Below, piece after piece: positions 8,408 to 18,925 of a DNA stretch of 64,000 bases. Both the position numbers and the translations under genes were made by a program. The DNA comes from Fen-999 sp044220545. GTDB lineage: Bacteria > Pseudomonadota > Gammaproteobacteria > Burkholderiales > Rhodocyclaceae. Each line of letters begins with the position of its first letter. The stretch's first letter is position 1. Under the pieces are notes generated by a model. That model saw only the letters and a program-made list of their open reading frames with translations. It was not told the DNA's origin and searched no databases. The stretch is from the NCBI GenBank assembly GCA_044220545.1, contig JBGAQX010000002.1, forward strand, positions 1 through 64,000, read 5' to 3'.

Positions 8408-9061
8408 ATGCGACTCATTCTTTTGGGCCCCCCCGGCGCGGGCAAGGGCACCCAGGCCAACTTCATCAAGGAAAAATTCGGCATACCGCAGATTTCCACG
8501 GGCGATATGTTGCGCGCCGCCGTCAAGGCCGGCACCCCGCTGGGCCTGGAAGCCAAGAAGATCATGGATGCCGGCGGCCTGGTTCGTGACGACATCATCA
8601 TCGGTCTGGTCAAGGATCGCCTCAAGGAGTCCGATTGCCAGCAGGGTTACATGTTCGACGGCTTTCCTCGCACCCTTCCGCAGGCCGATGCGATGAAGGA
8701 CGCCGGTGTCGCGATCGACTTCGTGCTCGAGATCGACGTGCCCGACAGTGAGATCGTTGCCCGCATGAGTGGTCGCCGCGTTCACGTGGCCTCCGGCCGC
8801 ACCTATCACGTGAAATTCAATCCGCCCAAGGCCGAAGGCAAGGACGACGTGACTGGCGAGCCGCTGATCCAGCGCGACGACGACCGTGAAGAGACCGTGC
8901 TGAAACGTCTGGAGGTCTATCACCAGCAGACCGAGGCCCTGGTCGACTACTACGGCAAGTGGGCGGCCAATGGTCAGGCCGGCGCGCCCAAGTACCGCAA
9001 GATCAACGGCCTGGGCAAGGTCGATGACGTTCGGGATAGCGCGTTCGCCGCGCTGAAGTAA
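8408..9061 (+). CDS. adk: Adenylate kinase
   Basis: 217 aa. It interconverts ATP + AMP and 2 ADP. It starts with MRLILLGPPGAGKGTQA (P-loop), then FGIPQISTGDMLRAAVK (NMP-binding), FDGFPRTLPQADAM, and a long-form LID region (SGRRVHVASGRTYHVKFNPP) that lacks the zinc Cys set. Length is typical of long-form bacterial Adk. A 95-bp gap separates it from kdsB, so it probably has its own promoter, though I see no convincing one. It is followed after 12 bp by the PPi-phosphofructokinase. Adk also matters for the PPi economy suggested by its neighbours. Confidence 0.97.
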   Translation: MRLILLGPPGAGKGTQANFIKEKFGIPQISTGDMLRAAVKAGTPLGLEAKKIMDAGGLVRDDIIIGLVKDRLKESDCQQGYMFDGFPRTLPQADAMKDAGVAIDFVLEIDVPDSEIVARMSGRRVHVASGRTYHVKFNPPKAEGKDDVTGEPLIQRDDDREETVLKRLEVYHQQTEALVDYYGKWAANGQAGAPKYRKINGLGKVDDVRDSAFAALK

Positions 9062-9073
9062 GGGGAGACTGGC

Positions 9074-10342
9074 ATGGCAGCAAAGAAGATGAATGCGTTT
9101 TACGCCCAGTCCGGCGGCGTGACGGCGGTGATCAATGCGTCGGCCTGCGGCGTCATCGAGACGGCGCGCAAGCACAAGGACAAAATCGGCAAGGTCTACG
9201 CGGGTCGCAACGGCATCATCGGTGCCCTGACCGAGGATCTGATCGACACGACGAAGGAATCGGCCACGGCGATTGCCGCGCTGCGCCATACGCCCTCGGG
9301 CGCCTTCGGCTCCTGCCGGTACAAGCTGAAGAGCCTGGAAGCCAACAAGCGCGAGTACGACCGTCTGATCGAGGTCTTCAAGGCCCACAACATCGGCTAC
9401 TTCTTCTACAACGGCGGCGGCGACTCCGCCGACACTTGTCTGAAGGTCTCGCAACTGAGCAAGGCAACTGGTTATCCGCTGCAAGCCATCCATGTGCCGA
9501 AGACGGTGGACAATGATCTGCCGATCACCGACAACTGCCCGGGGTTCGGCTCGGTGGCGAAGTACATCGCTGTGTCCACGCTGGAAGCCACTTACGACGT
9601 GCGCTCGATGGCCAAGACCTCGACCAAGGTGTTCGTGCTCGAAGTGATGGGCCGTCATGCCGGCTGGATCGCGGCGGCGGGCGCCATGGCCTCGACCAAG
9701 GACACCGAATTGCCGATCGTGGTGCTGTTCCCCGAAGTGGTGTTCGATCAGAAGAAGTTCCTGGCCAAGGTGGATAGCCTGGTCAAGAAGTTCGGCTACT
9801 GCACGGTCGTGGTTTCCGAGGGCTGCCATCATCCCGACGGCAAGTTCCTTGCCGAGCAGGGGACGCGCGACGCCTTCGGCCATGCGCAGCTTGGCGGCGC
9901 CGCGCCGGTGGTCGCCAATATGGTCAAGGATGCGCTGGGTCACAAGTTCCACTGGGGCGTGGCCGACTACCTGCAACGGGCCGCCCGTCACATCGCCTCG
10001 AAGAGCGACGTCGATCAGGCCTATGCCATGGGCAAGGCGGCCGTCGAGTACGCCATCAAAGGGCACAATTCGGTGATGCCGACCATTGATCGGGTTTCCG
10101 ACAAGCCCTACAAGTGGAAGGTCGGCATGGCTTCATTGTCGAAGGTGGCCAACGTCGAGAAGATGATGCCCAAGAACTTCATCACCGCCGACGGCTTTGG
10201 CATCACCGAGAAGTGCCGCACCTATCTGGCGCCGCTCATGAAAGGAGAGGACTATCCGCCCTATCAGGATGGTCTGCCCAAGTATGTGACGCTGAAGAAC
10301 GTTCCGGTACCGAAGAAATTGCCGGGCGAGTTCAAGCTGTAA
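9074..10342 (+). CDS. pfp: Pyrophosphate-dependent 6-phosphofructokinase
   Basis: 422 aa. It reversibly phosphorylates fructose 6-phosphate using PPi instead of ATP. Landmarks are YAQSGGVTAVINASACGV near the N-terminus, FYNGGGDSADT in the position of the ATP-enzyme GGDG loop, and PKTVDNDLPITDNCPGFGS, where the Lys (PKT instead of PGT) is the usual marker of PPi specificity. EVMGRHAGWIA and VVVSEGCH follow. It lies between adk and the H+-pyrophosphatase gene, with a hairpin terminator 15 bp after its stop. PPi preference is inferred from the signature residues. Confidence 0.93.
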   Translation: MAAKKMNAFYAQSGGVTAVINASACGVIETARKHKDKIGKVYAGRNGIIGALTEDLIDTTKESATAIAALRHTPSGAFGSCRYKLKSLEANKREYDRLIEVFKAHNIGYFFYNGGGDSADTCLKVSQLSKATGYPLQAIHVPKTVDNDLPITDNCPGFGSVAKYIAVSTLEATYDVRSMAKTSTKVFVLEVMGRHAGWIAAAGAMASTKDTELPIVVLFPEVVFDQKKFLAKVDSLVKKFGYCTVVVSEGCHHPDGKFLAEQGTRDAFGHAQLGGAAPVVANMVKDALGHKFHWGVADYLQRAARHIASKSDVDQAYAMGKAAVEYAIKGHNSVMPTIDRVSDKPYKWKVGMASLSKVANVEKMMPKNFITADGFGITEKCRTYLAPLMKGEDYPPYQDGLPKYVTLKNVPVPKKLPGEFKL

Positions 10343-10357
10343 CCGGCAGGGGAAATT

Positions 10358-10391
10358 GAAGGGCGCGCCGAACGACGCGCCCTTCGCATTT
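10358..10391 (+). terminator. Hairpin terminator after pfp
   Basis: GAAGGGCGCG (10358-10367) pairs perfectly with CGCGCCCTTC (10376-10385) across an 8-nt loop. The tail GCATTTCT is only weakly U-rich, so read-through into hppA is possible. Confidence 0.6.
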
Positions 10392-10445
10392 CTGGGCTCC
10401 ATAAGGGCTTTGATGTAGGTCAACTTTGAAGGAGGAGGAATACAC

Positions 10446-12530
<2,085 letters not shown>

Positions 12531-12556
12531 TCGCTTCGTGCTTCACGCTTCACGAC

Positions 12557-12583
12557 AACGGGCAGCTTCGGCTGCCCGTTTTC
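12557..12583. terminator. Bidirectional intrinsic terminator between hppA and murJ
   Basis: AACGGGCAGC (12557-12566), loop TTCG, GCTGCCCGTT (12571-12580), then TT. The A/T flanks on both sides let it serve the converging hppA and murJ transcripts. Confidence 0.8.
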
Positions 12584-14131
12584 CTATGTGCTCCGGCGCC
12601 TGAAATCGCGCAGCCGGAAACCGAGCAATGCCAGTGCCGCGAAGTAGGTGGCCAGGCCCGCCGCCACGGTCAGCGACAACCTGACGATGCGCTCGCCAAA
12701 CGGCATGGCCAGCCACGCGGCCTCGCTGCCGCTGGCGAACCATAGCACCGCGCCCAGCGCCGCCAATGCGACCGCGATCCGCGCGGAGAAGCCGGTCCAT
12801 CCGGCCGCCGGGACGAACACACCGCGCCGCCGCAACCCGCGGTACAGCAGTCCGGCATTGACGCACGAGGCCAAACCCGTCGCCAGCGCGAGTCCGGCGT
12901 GCTTCAGCCAGCCAATCAGCGCCAGATTCAATAGCTGGGTCAGGGTGAGCGTAATCAGGGCGATCTTGACGGGCGTACGGATGTCCTGGCGGGCATAGAA
13001 GCCCGGGGCCAGAATCTTTACCAGAATGATGCCGGTCAGGCCGACGCTGTAGGCGAGCAGCGCTTCGCGCGTCCGCAATACATCGTTGCCGGTGAAGGCG
13101 CCATGTTGGAAGAGCGTCGCCAGGAGTGGCACGCCAAGGATGGCCAGGGCCAGCGCGGCCGGCAGGGTGAGCAGCAGCGTGAGGCGCAGACCCCAATCGA
13201 GCAGAGCGGAGAACTCGGCGGGATTGTCGGCGGCGTGGCTGCGCGTCAGGCTGGGCAGCAGGATGGTGCCCAGCGCGGCGCCAAGCAGGCCGGCCGGGAA
13301 TTCCATCAGGCGATCCGCGTAGTAGAGCCACGAGACGCTGCCGCTGACAAGAAAGGAGGCGAAGATGGTGTTGATCAGGAGCGATATCTGCGACACCGAA
13401 ACACCGAGTACCGCCGGTCCCATCAGCCGGAGAATCCGTCGGACGCCTTCATCCTTCAGCGCGAGATCGAAGCGCGGCAACATGCCGATCCTGTTGAGCG
13501 CCGGCAATTGGATGGCCAATTGCAGCGCGCCGCCGATGACGACGCTCCAGGCCAAGGCTTCGACCGGACGATCGAACCAGGGGGCGATGAACAGCGCGCC
13601 GGCGATCATCGACAGGTTGAGCATCACCGGCGTGAACGCCGGTACGGCAAAACGGCTCCAGGTATTCAGGATGCCGGCCGCCAGCGCCACCAGAGCCATG
13701 AACAGGATGTAGGGGAAAGTGATACGGGTCAGATCGACCGCCAGGGCGAACTTGTCGGCGTCGGCGGCAAAGCCGGGCGCGGAGATGTAGATCAGCAGTG
13801 GCGCGCCGGCCATGCCCAGCATCGTTACGATCAGCACGACAAGGCTCAGCGCGGTGGCGGTCCGGTCGACCAGCCGTTTGGTCTCGACTTCGCTGCGGCG
13901 GCCGCGATACTCGCCGAGCAGCGGTACGAAGGCTTGCGAGAAAGCTCCCTCGGCAAACAGCCGGCGCAACAGGTTGGGCAGCCGGAACGCGACGAAGAAC
14001 GCGTCGGTCAGCATGCCGGCGCCAAAGGTGCGGGCGATGACGAAGTCGCGAACGAAACCGAGGATGCGGGACAGCAAGGTCATGCCGCTGACCGTGGCCA
14101 GCGAACGGAGTAGGCTTCCGGTCGAATTCAT
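12584..14131 (-). CDS. murJ: Lipid II flippase MurJ (MviN)
   Basis: 515 aa from the ATG at 14131. MurJ flips lipid II across the inner membrane for peptidoglycan synthesis. The protein has about 14 hydrophobic helices and the MviN hallmarks LATVSGMTLLSRILGFVRD, FGAGMLTDAFFVAFRLPNLLRRLFAEGAFSQAFVP, LYYADRLMEFPAGLLGAALGTILLPSL, and RQDIRTPVKIA. The longer frame reaching 14272 would run over the rpsT promoter and is not needed. It is divergent from rpsT, a frequent arrangement in betaproteobacteria. Confidence 0.95.
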   Translation of the reverse strand: MNSTGSLLRSLATVSGMTLLSRILGFVRDFVIARTFGAGMLTDAFFVAFRLPNLLRRLFAEGAFSQAFVPLLGEYRGRRSEVETKRLVDRTATALSLVVLIVTMLGMAGAPLLIYISAPGFAADADKFALAVDLTRITFPYILFMALVALAAGILNTWSRFAVPAFTPVMLNLSMIAGALFIAPWFDRPVEALAWSVVIGGALQLAIQLPALNRIGMLPRFDLALKDEGVRRILRLMGPAVLGVSVSQISLLINTIFASFLVSGSVSWLYYADRLMEFPAGLLGAALGTILLPSLTRSHAADNPAEFSALLDWGLRLTLLLTLPAALALAILGVPLLATLFQHGAFTGNDVLRTREALLAYSVGLTGIILVKILAPGFYARQDIRTPVKIALITLTLTQLLNLALIGWLKHAGLALATGLASCVNAGLLYRGLRRRGVFVPAAGWTGFSARIAVALAALGAVLWFASGSEAAWLAMPFGERIVRLSLTVAAGLATYFAALALLGFRLRDFRRRST

Positions 14132-14183
14132 GGGCGGCAATGGTAGCGGTTCACCGCTGTCGCAGGGGCCTGTTGCGGGGGCC

Positions 14184-14212
14184 TTGCAATGGCGGAAAGA
14201 TCGCCCTATAAT
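14184..14212 (+). promoter_or_regulatory. Strong sigma-70 promoter of rpsT
   Basis: TTGCAA (14184-14189) and a perfect TATAAT (14207-14212) with an optimal 17-bp spacer, 39 bp before the rpsT start. Confidence 0.8.
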
Positions 14213-14250
14213 CGCGCCCTTTTCCAGACTCCCATCGGAAGACAACAGAT

Positions 14251-14511
14251 ATGGCCAATAGCGCCCAAGCACGCAAGCGTGCCCGTCAAGCCGTCAAGCA
14301 GCGTGCTCACAACATGAGCCTGCGTTCCACCCTGCGTACCGCCATGAAGAAGGTGCGCAAGGCCATCGGCCTTGGCGACAAGACCGCCGCCCAAGCGGTG
14401 TTCAACGAGTCCCAGAGCGTCATCGACTCGATTGCCGACAAGAAGATCATTCACAAGAACGCCGCGGCTCGCTACAAGAGTCGTCTGTCCGCCGCCATCA
14501 AGGCGCTCTGA
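14251..14511 (+). CDS. rpsT: 30S ribosomal protein S20
   Basis: 86 aa. S20 binds 16S rRNA early in small-subunit assembly. MANSAQARKRARQAVKQRAHN at the start, the Lys/Arg-rich helical composition and KNAAARYKSRLSAAIKAL at the end are typical. It is a single-gene unit with a consensus promoter upstream and a strong terminator downstream. Confidence 0.97.
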   Translation: MANSAQARKRARQAVKQRAHNMSLRSTLRTAMKKVRKAIGLGDKTAAQAVFNESQSVIDSIADKKIIHKNAAARYKSRLSAAIKAL

Positions 14512-14538
14512 CAACACCGTAGTTCCGCGTTCGTTGAG

Positions 14539-14572
14539 CGGGCCACATCGCGGTTGCGATGTGGCCCGTTGT
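14539..14572 (+). terminator. Intrinsic terminator of rpsT
   Basis: A 13-bp perfect stem, CGGGCCACATCGC (14539-14551) with GCGATGTGGCCCG (14556-14568), closes a GGTT loop and is followed by TTGT. Confidence 0.75.
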
Positions 14573-14664
14573 CATTGCTGTCGCCGCTACGGATAAGCGC
14601 CCGAAAACCGTCGCTTTTGGTCGCTAGGTTCTGGTTAGGAACAATAAATAATGCACGGAGTTAA

Positions 14665-14718
14665 ATGGCTAGCTTGAATTCCTCCAGTGACGTGCATGTA
14701 ATCGACAAGACTTACTGA
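14665..14718 (+). CDS. Possible 17-residue small ORF or leader peptide
   Basis: ATG at 14665 with GGAG starting 8 bases upstream encodes MASLNSSSDVHVIDKTY and stops 16 nt before the next gene. The reading frame is short enough to arise by chance; the Shine-Dalgarno spacing is the only positive sign. It could be a translated leader of the following small gene. No known leader-peptide codon run is present. Confidence 0.2.
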   Translation: MASLNSSSDVHVIDKTY

Positions 14719-14734
14719 TACGAAAGGGATTTTT

Positions 14735-14956
14735 ATGCTGCCTCCCGTGCTGCCGAAATACGCCTTTCGTATCAAGACGCGCGTCGGTCTGGTAATCAAC
14801 AATTTGATGATTCACGGCCGCGACCCGGCCGAGGCACATCGGAAACTGCGCCAGATGTATCGTGACTGCGAGGTGATCGAATGCGTCTGCCATCGCGGTG
14901 GCGTGCGTACGCCGGTGGTGGGTTACGAGGAAAAGGCGTCGCTGCCCGCGGGATGA
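14735..14956 (+). CDS. Conserved-looking small protein of unknown function
   Basis: 73 aa from the ATG at 14735, preceded by AAGGGA. The sequence (FRIKTRVGLVINNLMIHGRD, AEAHRKLRQMYRDCEVIECVCH) looks like a compact alpha/beta domain with three Cys in a CEVIECVC cluster, which could bind metal or form disulfides. There is no signal peptide or membrane helix. It sits alone between the rpsT terminator and argD. Codon use resembles its neighbours, so I believe it is real, but I do not recognise a family with a known role. Confidence 0.6.
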   Translation: MLPPVLPKYAFRIKTRVGLVINNLMIHGRDPAEAHRKLRQMYRDCEVIECVCHRGGVRTPVVGYEEKASLPAG

Positions 14957-14988
14957 CTCGGGTCGCCGGATTCGTTACGTGTTCAGCC

Positions 14989-15017
14989 TGTACAGGGTTT
15001 TGTTTTTAACTTAAGAT
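14989..15017 (+). promoter_or_regulatory. Possible promoter of argD
   Basis: TGTACA (14989-14994), 17-bp spacer, TAAGAT (15012-15017). The predicted start is near 15024, which would put the hairpin at 15033-15066 entirely inside the argD leader. Confidence 0.35.
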
Positions 15018-15032
15018 AGCCCTTTCCCAAGC

Positions 15033-15066
15033 ACGGCGGCTGCCACGGTGGCCGCCGTCTGTTTTT
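15033..15066 (+). terminator. Terminator-like hairpin just before argD
   Basis: ACGGCGGC (15033-15040) pairs with GCCGCCGT (15051-15058) over a 10-nt loop and is followed by CTGTTTTT. It ends only 15 nt before the argD ATG. It may end the upstream small-gene transcript, or act as an attenuator in the argD leader. Confidence 0.6.
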
Positions 15067-15081
15067 CTGCGCGGAGAGTTT

Positions 15082-16254
15082 ATGCCGCATTTGATGAATA
15101 CCTATAATCGGCAGCCGGTCGCCTTCACCCACGGCCAGGGCTGCTATCTCTACGACGAGCAGGGGCGGCGCTATCTCGATGCGCTGGCCGGTATCGCCGT
15201 CAATACACTCGGTCATGCCCATCCGCGTTTGGTGGCGGCGCTGGCCGAGCAGGCCGGCCGCCTGATCCACACTTCGAACGTGTATCGAGTGCGGGAGCAG
15301 GAGCGGCTCTCGGATCGTCTTGCCTCGCTGGCGCGGATGGACGAAGTGTTCTTCTGCAATTCCGGCTGCGAAGCCAACGAGGCCGCGATCAAGTTGGCGC
15401 GCCTGTTCGGCCATCAGAAGGGTATCGACCAGCCGGCGATCATCGTCATGGAGCATGCTTTCCATGGGCGTACCCTGGCCACGTTGTCCGCCACGGGCAA
15501 CCGCAAGGTGCAGGCGGGCTTTGAACCGCTGGTTTCGGGCTTCGTCCGCGTGCCCTTCGACGATCTCCCCGCCATCGAGCAGGTCGCCGCGAATAATTCC
15601 AATGTCGTTGCCGTTTTGTTCGAGCCGATTCAGGGCGAAGGCGGCATCAACCTGGCCCATGCCGACTACATGCGCTCGCTGCGCGGCATTTGCGATCAGA
15701 ACGGCTGGCTGTTCATGGTTGACGAAGTTCAGTGCGGTATCGGTCGAACCGGCGTCTGGTTCGCCCACCAGCATGCGGCTATCAAGCCAGATGTCATGAC
15801 GCTGGCCAAGGGACTGGGTTCCGGCGTGCCGATCGGCGCCTGCCTGGTGTCCGGTGCGGCGGCTGGCGTATTCAAGCCGGGCAATCACGGCTCCACCTTT
15901 GGCGGCAATCCCCTGGCCTGCGTGGCGGCGCTGACCACGCTCGACGTCATCGAGCAGGATGGCCTGCTGGCACGGGCCACTGAACTGGGCATCGCGTTGC
16001 GTGGCGGCTTGCGGCAGGCCATGGCCGGCGTGGCCGGCTTGGTCGACATCCGGGGCGATGGTTTGATGATCGGCATTGAACTCGATCGGCCTTGCGGCGA
16101 ACTGGTTGGCCAGGCCCTGGAGGCGGGCTTGTTGATCAACGTCACGGCCGACAAGGTGGTGCGCCTGCTGCCGCCGCTGGTCTACTCGGACGCGGAGTGC
16201 CGGCAACTGGTGGACATGCTGGCGGCGCTGCTGCGGAAATTTCTTGGGGCCTGA
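15082..16254 (+). CDS. argD: Acetylornithine aminotransferase
   Basis: 390 aa, class III PLP-dependent aminotransferase. It converts N-acetylglutamate semialdehyde to N-acetylornithine in arginine synthesis and may also serve lysine synthesis. It shows VFFCNSGCEANEAAIKLAR (phosphate binding), AFHGRTLATLSATGN, FEPIQGEGGI, DEVQCGIGRTG, and MTLAKGLGSGVPIGACL with the PLP-binding Lys. The ATG at 15082 follows GGAGAG. It is first in the argD-argF run, with 2 bp to argF. Confidence 0.95.
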   Translation: MPHLMNTYNRQPVAFTHGQGCYLYDEQGRRYLDALAGIAVNTLGHAHPRLVAALAEQAGRLIHTSNVYRVREQERLSDRLASLARMDEVFFCNSGCEANEAAIKLARLFGHQKGIDQPAIIVMEHAFHGRTLATLSATGNRKVQAGFEPLVSGFVRVPFDDLPAIEQVAANNSNVVAVLFEPIQGEGGINLAHADYMRSLRGICDQNGWLFMVDEVQCGIGRTGVWFAHQHAAIKPDVMTLAKGLGSGVPIGACLVSGAAAGVFKPGNHGSTFGGNPLACVAALTTLDVIEQDGLLARATELGIALRGGLRQAMAGVAGLVDIRGDGLMIGIELDRPCGELVGQALEAGLLINVTADKVVRLLPPLVYSDAECRQLVDMLAALLRKFLGA

Positions 16255-16256
16255 AC

Positions 16257-17180
16257 ATGGCGACACCGAGACATTTCCTGCAGTTCAGGGACTTGAGCCG
16301 TGCCGAGCTCGACTATGTTTTTCAGCGCAGCCGCTGGATCAAGCAGCAGTTCAAGTCCTACCAGCAATACTGGCCATTGCAGGATCGCACGCTGGTGATG
16401 ATTTTTGAAAAGGCCAGCACCCGCACTCGTCTCAGTTTCGAGGCCGGCATGCAGCAGCTCGGCGGTAGCGCCATCTACCTCAATACCCGCGATTCGCAGC
16501 TTGGTCGCGGCGAGCCGGTCGAGGACGCGGCGCAGGTGATCTCCCGCATGTCCGACGTGGTCATGATTCGTACCTACGAGCAGGAAATCATCGAGCGTTT
16601 CGCGCGCAATTCGCGCGTGCCGGTGATCAACGGGCTGACCAACGAGTACCACCCGTGCCAGATACTGGCCGACATCTTCACCTTCATCGAACACCGCGGC
16701 CCCATTCAAGGCAAGACGGTTGCCTGGATTGGCGACTCGAACAACGTGTGCAACACCTGGCTACAGGCGGCGGAGGTGCTGGATTTCAATGTGCACGTTT
16801 CGACGCCGCCGAGCTACGAGGTCGAGCCCGAGCGCGCCGGTCTATATGGTACCGACCATTTCGAGCAGTTTGCCGACCCGATGGATGCGGCCCGCGATGC
16901 GGATCTGGTCACGACCGACGTGTGGACCTCCATGGGTTTCGAGGCGGAAAACGAGCAGCGCCTCAAGGCGTTCGCCGACTGGCAGGTTGACGGCGACATG
17001 ATGAAGGTCGCCCGGCCGGATGCTCTGTTCATGCATTGCCTGCCTGCGCATCGTGGCGAGGAGGTCGCGGCCGAGGTGATCGATGGCCCTCGTTCGGTGG
17101 TCTGGGACGAAGCGGAAAACCGGCTGCACGTCCAGAAGGCGCTCATGGAGTTTCTGTTGTTGGGCAGGGTCGCATCTTGA
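16257..17180 (+). CDS. argF: Ornithine carbamoyltransferase
   Basis: 307 aa from the ATG at 16257, 2 bp after argD. It makes citrulline from ornithine and carbamoyl phosphate. Diagnostic residues are FEKASTRTRLSFE (carbamoyl-phosphate site), RDSQLGRGEPVEDAA, NEYHPCQILAD and FMHCLPAHRGEEV (ornithine site with the catalytic Cys). The same frame is open upstream inside argD, but homologues start at ATPRHFLQFRDLS. Its stop overlaps the TTG start proposed for the next gene. Confidence 0.97.
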   Translation: MATPRHFLQFRDLSRAELDYVFQRSRWIKQQFKSYQQYWPLQDRTLVMIFEKASTRTRLSFEAGMQQLGGSAIYLNTRDSQLGRGEPVEDAAQVISRMSDVVMIRTYEQEIIERFARNSRVPVINGLTNEYHPCQILADIFTFIEHRGPIQGKTVAWIGDSNNVCNTWLQAAEVLDFNVHVSTPPSYEVEPERAGLYGTDHFEQFADPMDAARDADLVTTDVWTSMGFEAENEQRLKAFADWQVDGDMMKVARPDALFMHCLPAHRGEEVAAEVIDGPRSVVWDEAENRLHVQKALMEFLLLGRVAS

Positions 17181-17611
17181 GCAGATTTGGATTGGTGCTC
17201 GCCGGACTCTTGTCTCTTGCCTGGTCTGCCCACGCCGCCGACGACGCGCGCCAACTGATCAAGATGTCGCCCGAGGCGCGGGTCGAAATGAGCGCCGAGA
17301 TGCTCGATTTTCAGACGGCGCTTCATTCGATCATCGGCGCGCTCGGCGAAGGAAAGCTCGCGGAAGCCGCCGATACCGCCGAGCAGCAGATGGGTCTTTC
17401 GGCAATGGGCCGCCATCGCAACGCGCCCGCCAACGCGCGACCGGGCATGTTCATGCCGAATGACATGCATGCCATCGCCCGCGCCATGCATGCCGCCGCC
17501 AGCGATTTCGCCAAGGCGGCGCGAACCGGCGATCTCGGCAGGGCGCTGTCCGCCTTGCCCGCCGTAACGGGGGCCTGCGTGGCTTGCCATCGCGTCTACC
17601 GCACCCAGTAA
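17177..17611 (+). CDS. Cytochrome c'-like periplasmic heme protein
   Basis: 144 aa from a TTG at 17177 overlapping the argF stop; a GTG a few codons downstream is an alternative. A signal peptide (LVLAGLLSLAWSAHA) would export it. The mature part is almost entirely helical, with one heme-binding CVACH close to the C-terminus, the arrangement seen in cytochrome c' four-helix bundles and of similar length. Cytochrome c' proteins bind NO or other gases or carry electrons; which applies here is unknown. Its position between argF and argG, with overlapping start, means it is probably co-transcribed with arginine genes although no link is obvious. Confidence 0.7.
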   Translation: MSRFGLVLAGLLSLAWSAHAADDARQLIKMSPEARVEMSAEMLDFQTALHSIIGALGEGKLAEAADTAEQQMGLSAMGRHRNAPANARPGMFMPNDMHAIARAMHAAASDFAKAARTGDLGRALSALPAVTGACVACHRVYRTQ

Positions 17612-17635
17612 CCGGCATTTTTCAGGGAAAGTGAA

Positions 17636-18922
17636 ATGAGCGAAGCAAAGAAAGTCGCCGCGGCGAAGGGCAACAAGGTCGTCCTGGCCTACTCGGGCGG
17701 CCTTGATACCTCCGTCATACTCAAGTGGCTACAGGATACGTATAACTGCGAGGTGATCACCTTCACGGCCGATCTCGGCCAAGGCGAAGAGTTGGAGCCG
17801 GCCCGCGCCAAGGCCCTGAAGCTGGGCATCAAGGCGAAGAACATCTTCATCGACGACTTGCGCGAAGAGTTCGTCCGCGACTTCGTCTTCCCCATGTTTC
17901 GCTGCAACGCCGTCTATGAGGGCGAGTATCTGCTCGGGACCTCGATCGCCCGGCCGCTGATTGCCAAACGCCTGGTCGAGATTGCCCGCAAGGCGGGCGC
18001 CAATGCCATTTCTCATGGCGCCACCGGCAAGGGCAACGATCAGGTGCGTTTCGAACTGGGTGCCTACGCATTGATGCCCAACGTCAAGGTCATCGCGCCA
18101 TGGCGCGAATGGGACCTGCTGTCGCGCGAGAAGTTGCTCGCCTATGCCGAACAGCACGGCATTCCCATCGAAATGAAGCACAAGAAGGGCGGCTCTCCCT
18201 ACTCGATGGATGCCAACCTGCTGCACATCTCCTACGAAGGTCGCCATCTGGAAGACCCCGCCGCCGAGGCCGAGGAATCGATGTGGCGTTGGACGGTGTC
18301 GCCCGAGAAGGCGCCGAACAAGGCGGAGTACCTCGATCTTGAGTTCAGGCAGGGTGATCTCGTTGCCATCAATGGCAAGAAGATGAAAGCGCACGAATTG
18401 CTCGCCACCCTCAACCAGTTGGGCGGCAAGCACGGCATCGGCCGTCTCGACCTGGTCGAGAACCGCTATGTCGGCATGAAGTCGCGCGGCTGTTACGAAA
18501 CCCCGGGTGGCGCCATTCTGCTGCGCGCGCACCGGGCCATCGAGTCCGTCTGCCTGGACCGCGAGGTGGCGCATCTCAAGGACGACCTGATGCCGCGCTA
18601 CGCCAGCCTGGTCTACAACGGCTACTGGTGGAGCCCGGAACGGCGCGCACTGCAAGTGTTGATCGACCACACACAACAAACCGTGAATGGCTGGGTTCGG
18701 GTCAAGCTCTACAAGGGCAACGTCATCGTCGTCGGCCGTGACTCCAAGACGGACTCCCTGTTCGATCCGACCATCGCCACCTTCGAGGACGATGCCGGGG
18801 CCTACGATCAAAAGGATGCCGGCGGCTTCATCAAGCTGAATGCCCTGCGCATGCGCATCGCCGAAAACGCGCGGGTGAAGCGCGCATCCGGTCCGGCCAA
18901 GGCGGGCAAGGGCAAGAAGTAG
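17636..18922 (+). CDS. argG: Argininosuccinate synthase
   Basis: 428 aa. It condenses citrulline and aspartate with ATP to argininosuccinate. The PP-loop KVVLAYSGGLDTSVILKWL, FTADLGQGEE, ISHGATGKGNDQVRFE, MKHKKGGSPYSMDANLLHIS and the C-terminal DQKDAGGFIKLNALRMRI identify it. A Lys/Ala-rich N-terminal extension of about 12 residues precedes the PP-loop. It lies 24 bp after the cytochrome gene. argH is not in the window. Confidence 0.97.
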   Translation: MSEAKKVAAAKGNKVVLAYSGGLDTSVILKWLQDTYNCEVITFTADLGQGEELEPARAKALKLGIKAKNIFIDDLREEFVRDFVFPMFRCNAVYEGEYLLGTSIARPLIAKRLVEIARKAGANAISHGATGKGNDQVRFELGAYALMPNVKVIAPWREWDLLSREKLLAYAEQHGIPIEMKHKKGGSPYSMDANLLHISYEGRHLEDPAAEAEESMWRWTVSPEKAPNKAEYLDLEFRQGDLVAINGKKMKAHELLATLNQLGGKHGIGRLDLVENRYVGMKSRGCYETPGGAILLRAHRAIESVCLDREVAHLKDDLMPRYASLVYNGYWWSPERRALQVLIDHTQQTVNGWVRVKLYKGNVIVVGRDSKTDSLFDPTIATFEDDAGAYDQKDAGGFIKLNALRMRIAENARVKRASGPAKAGKGKK

Positions 18923-18925
18923 GGC

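Noticed and set aside
8402..10066. 554-codon minus-strand open frame
   Set aside because: It is antisense to adk and pfp, both with clear catalytic motifs; no domain is recognisable.
13103..14113. 336-codon plus-strand open frame
   Set aside because: Shadow of murJ; composition rich in Gln/Gly/Arg/Asp with no motif.
14988..14997. Palindrome CCTGTACAGG as a LexA (SOS) box
   Set aside because: It is too short for a LexA site and part of it serves as the -35 region of the argD promoter candidate.
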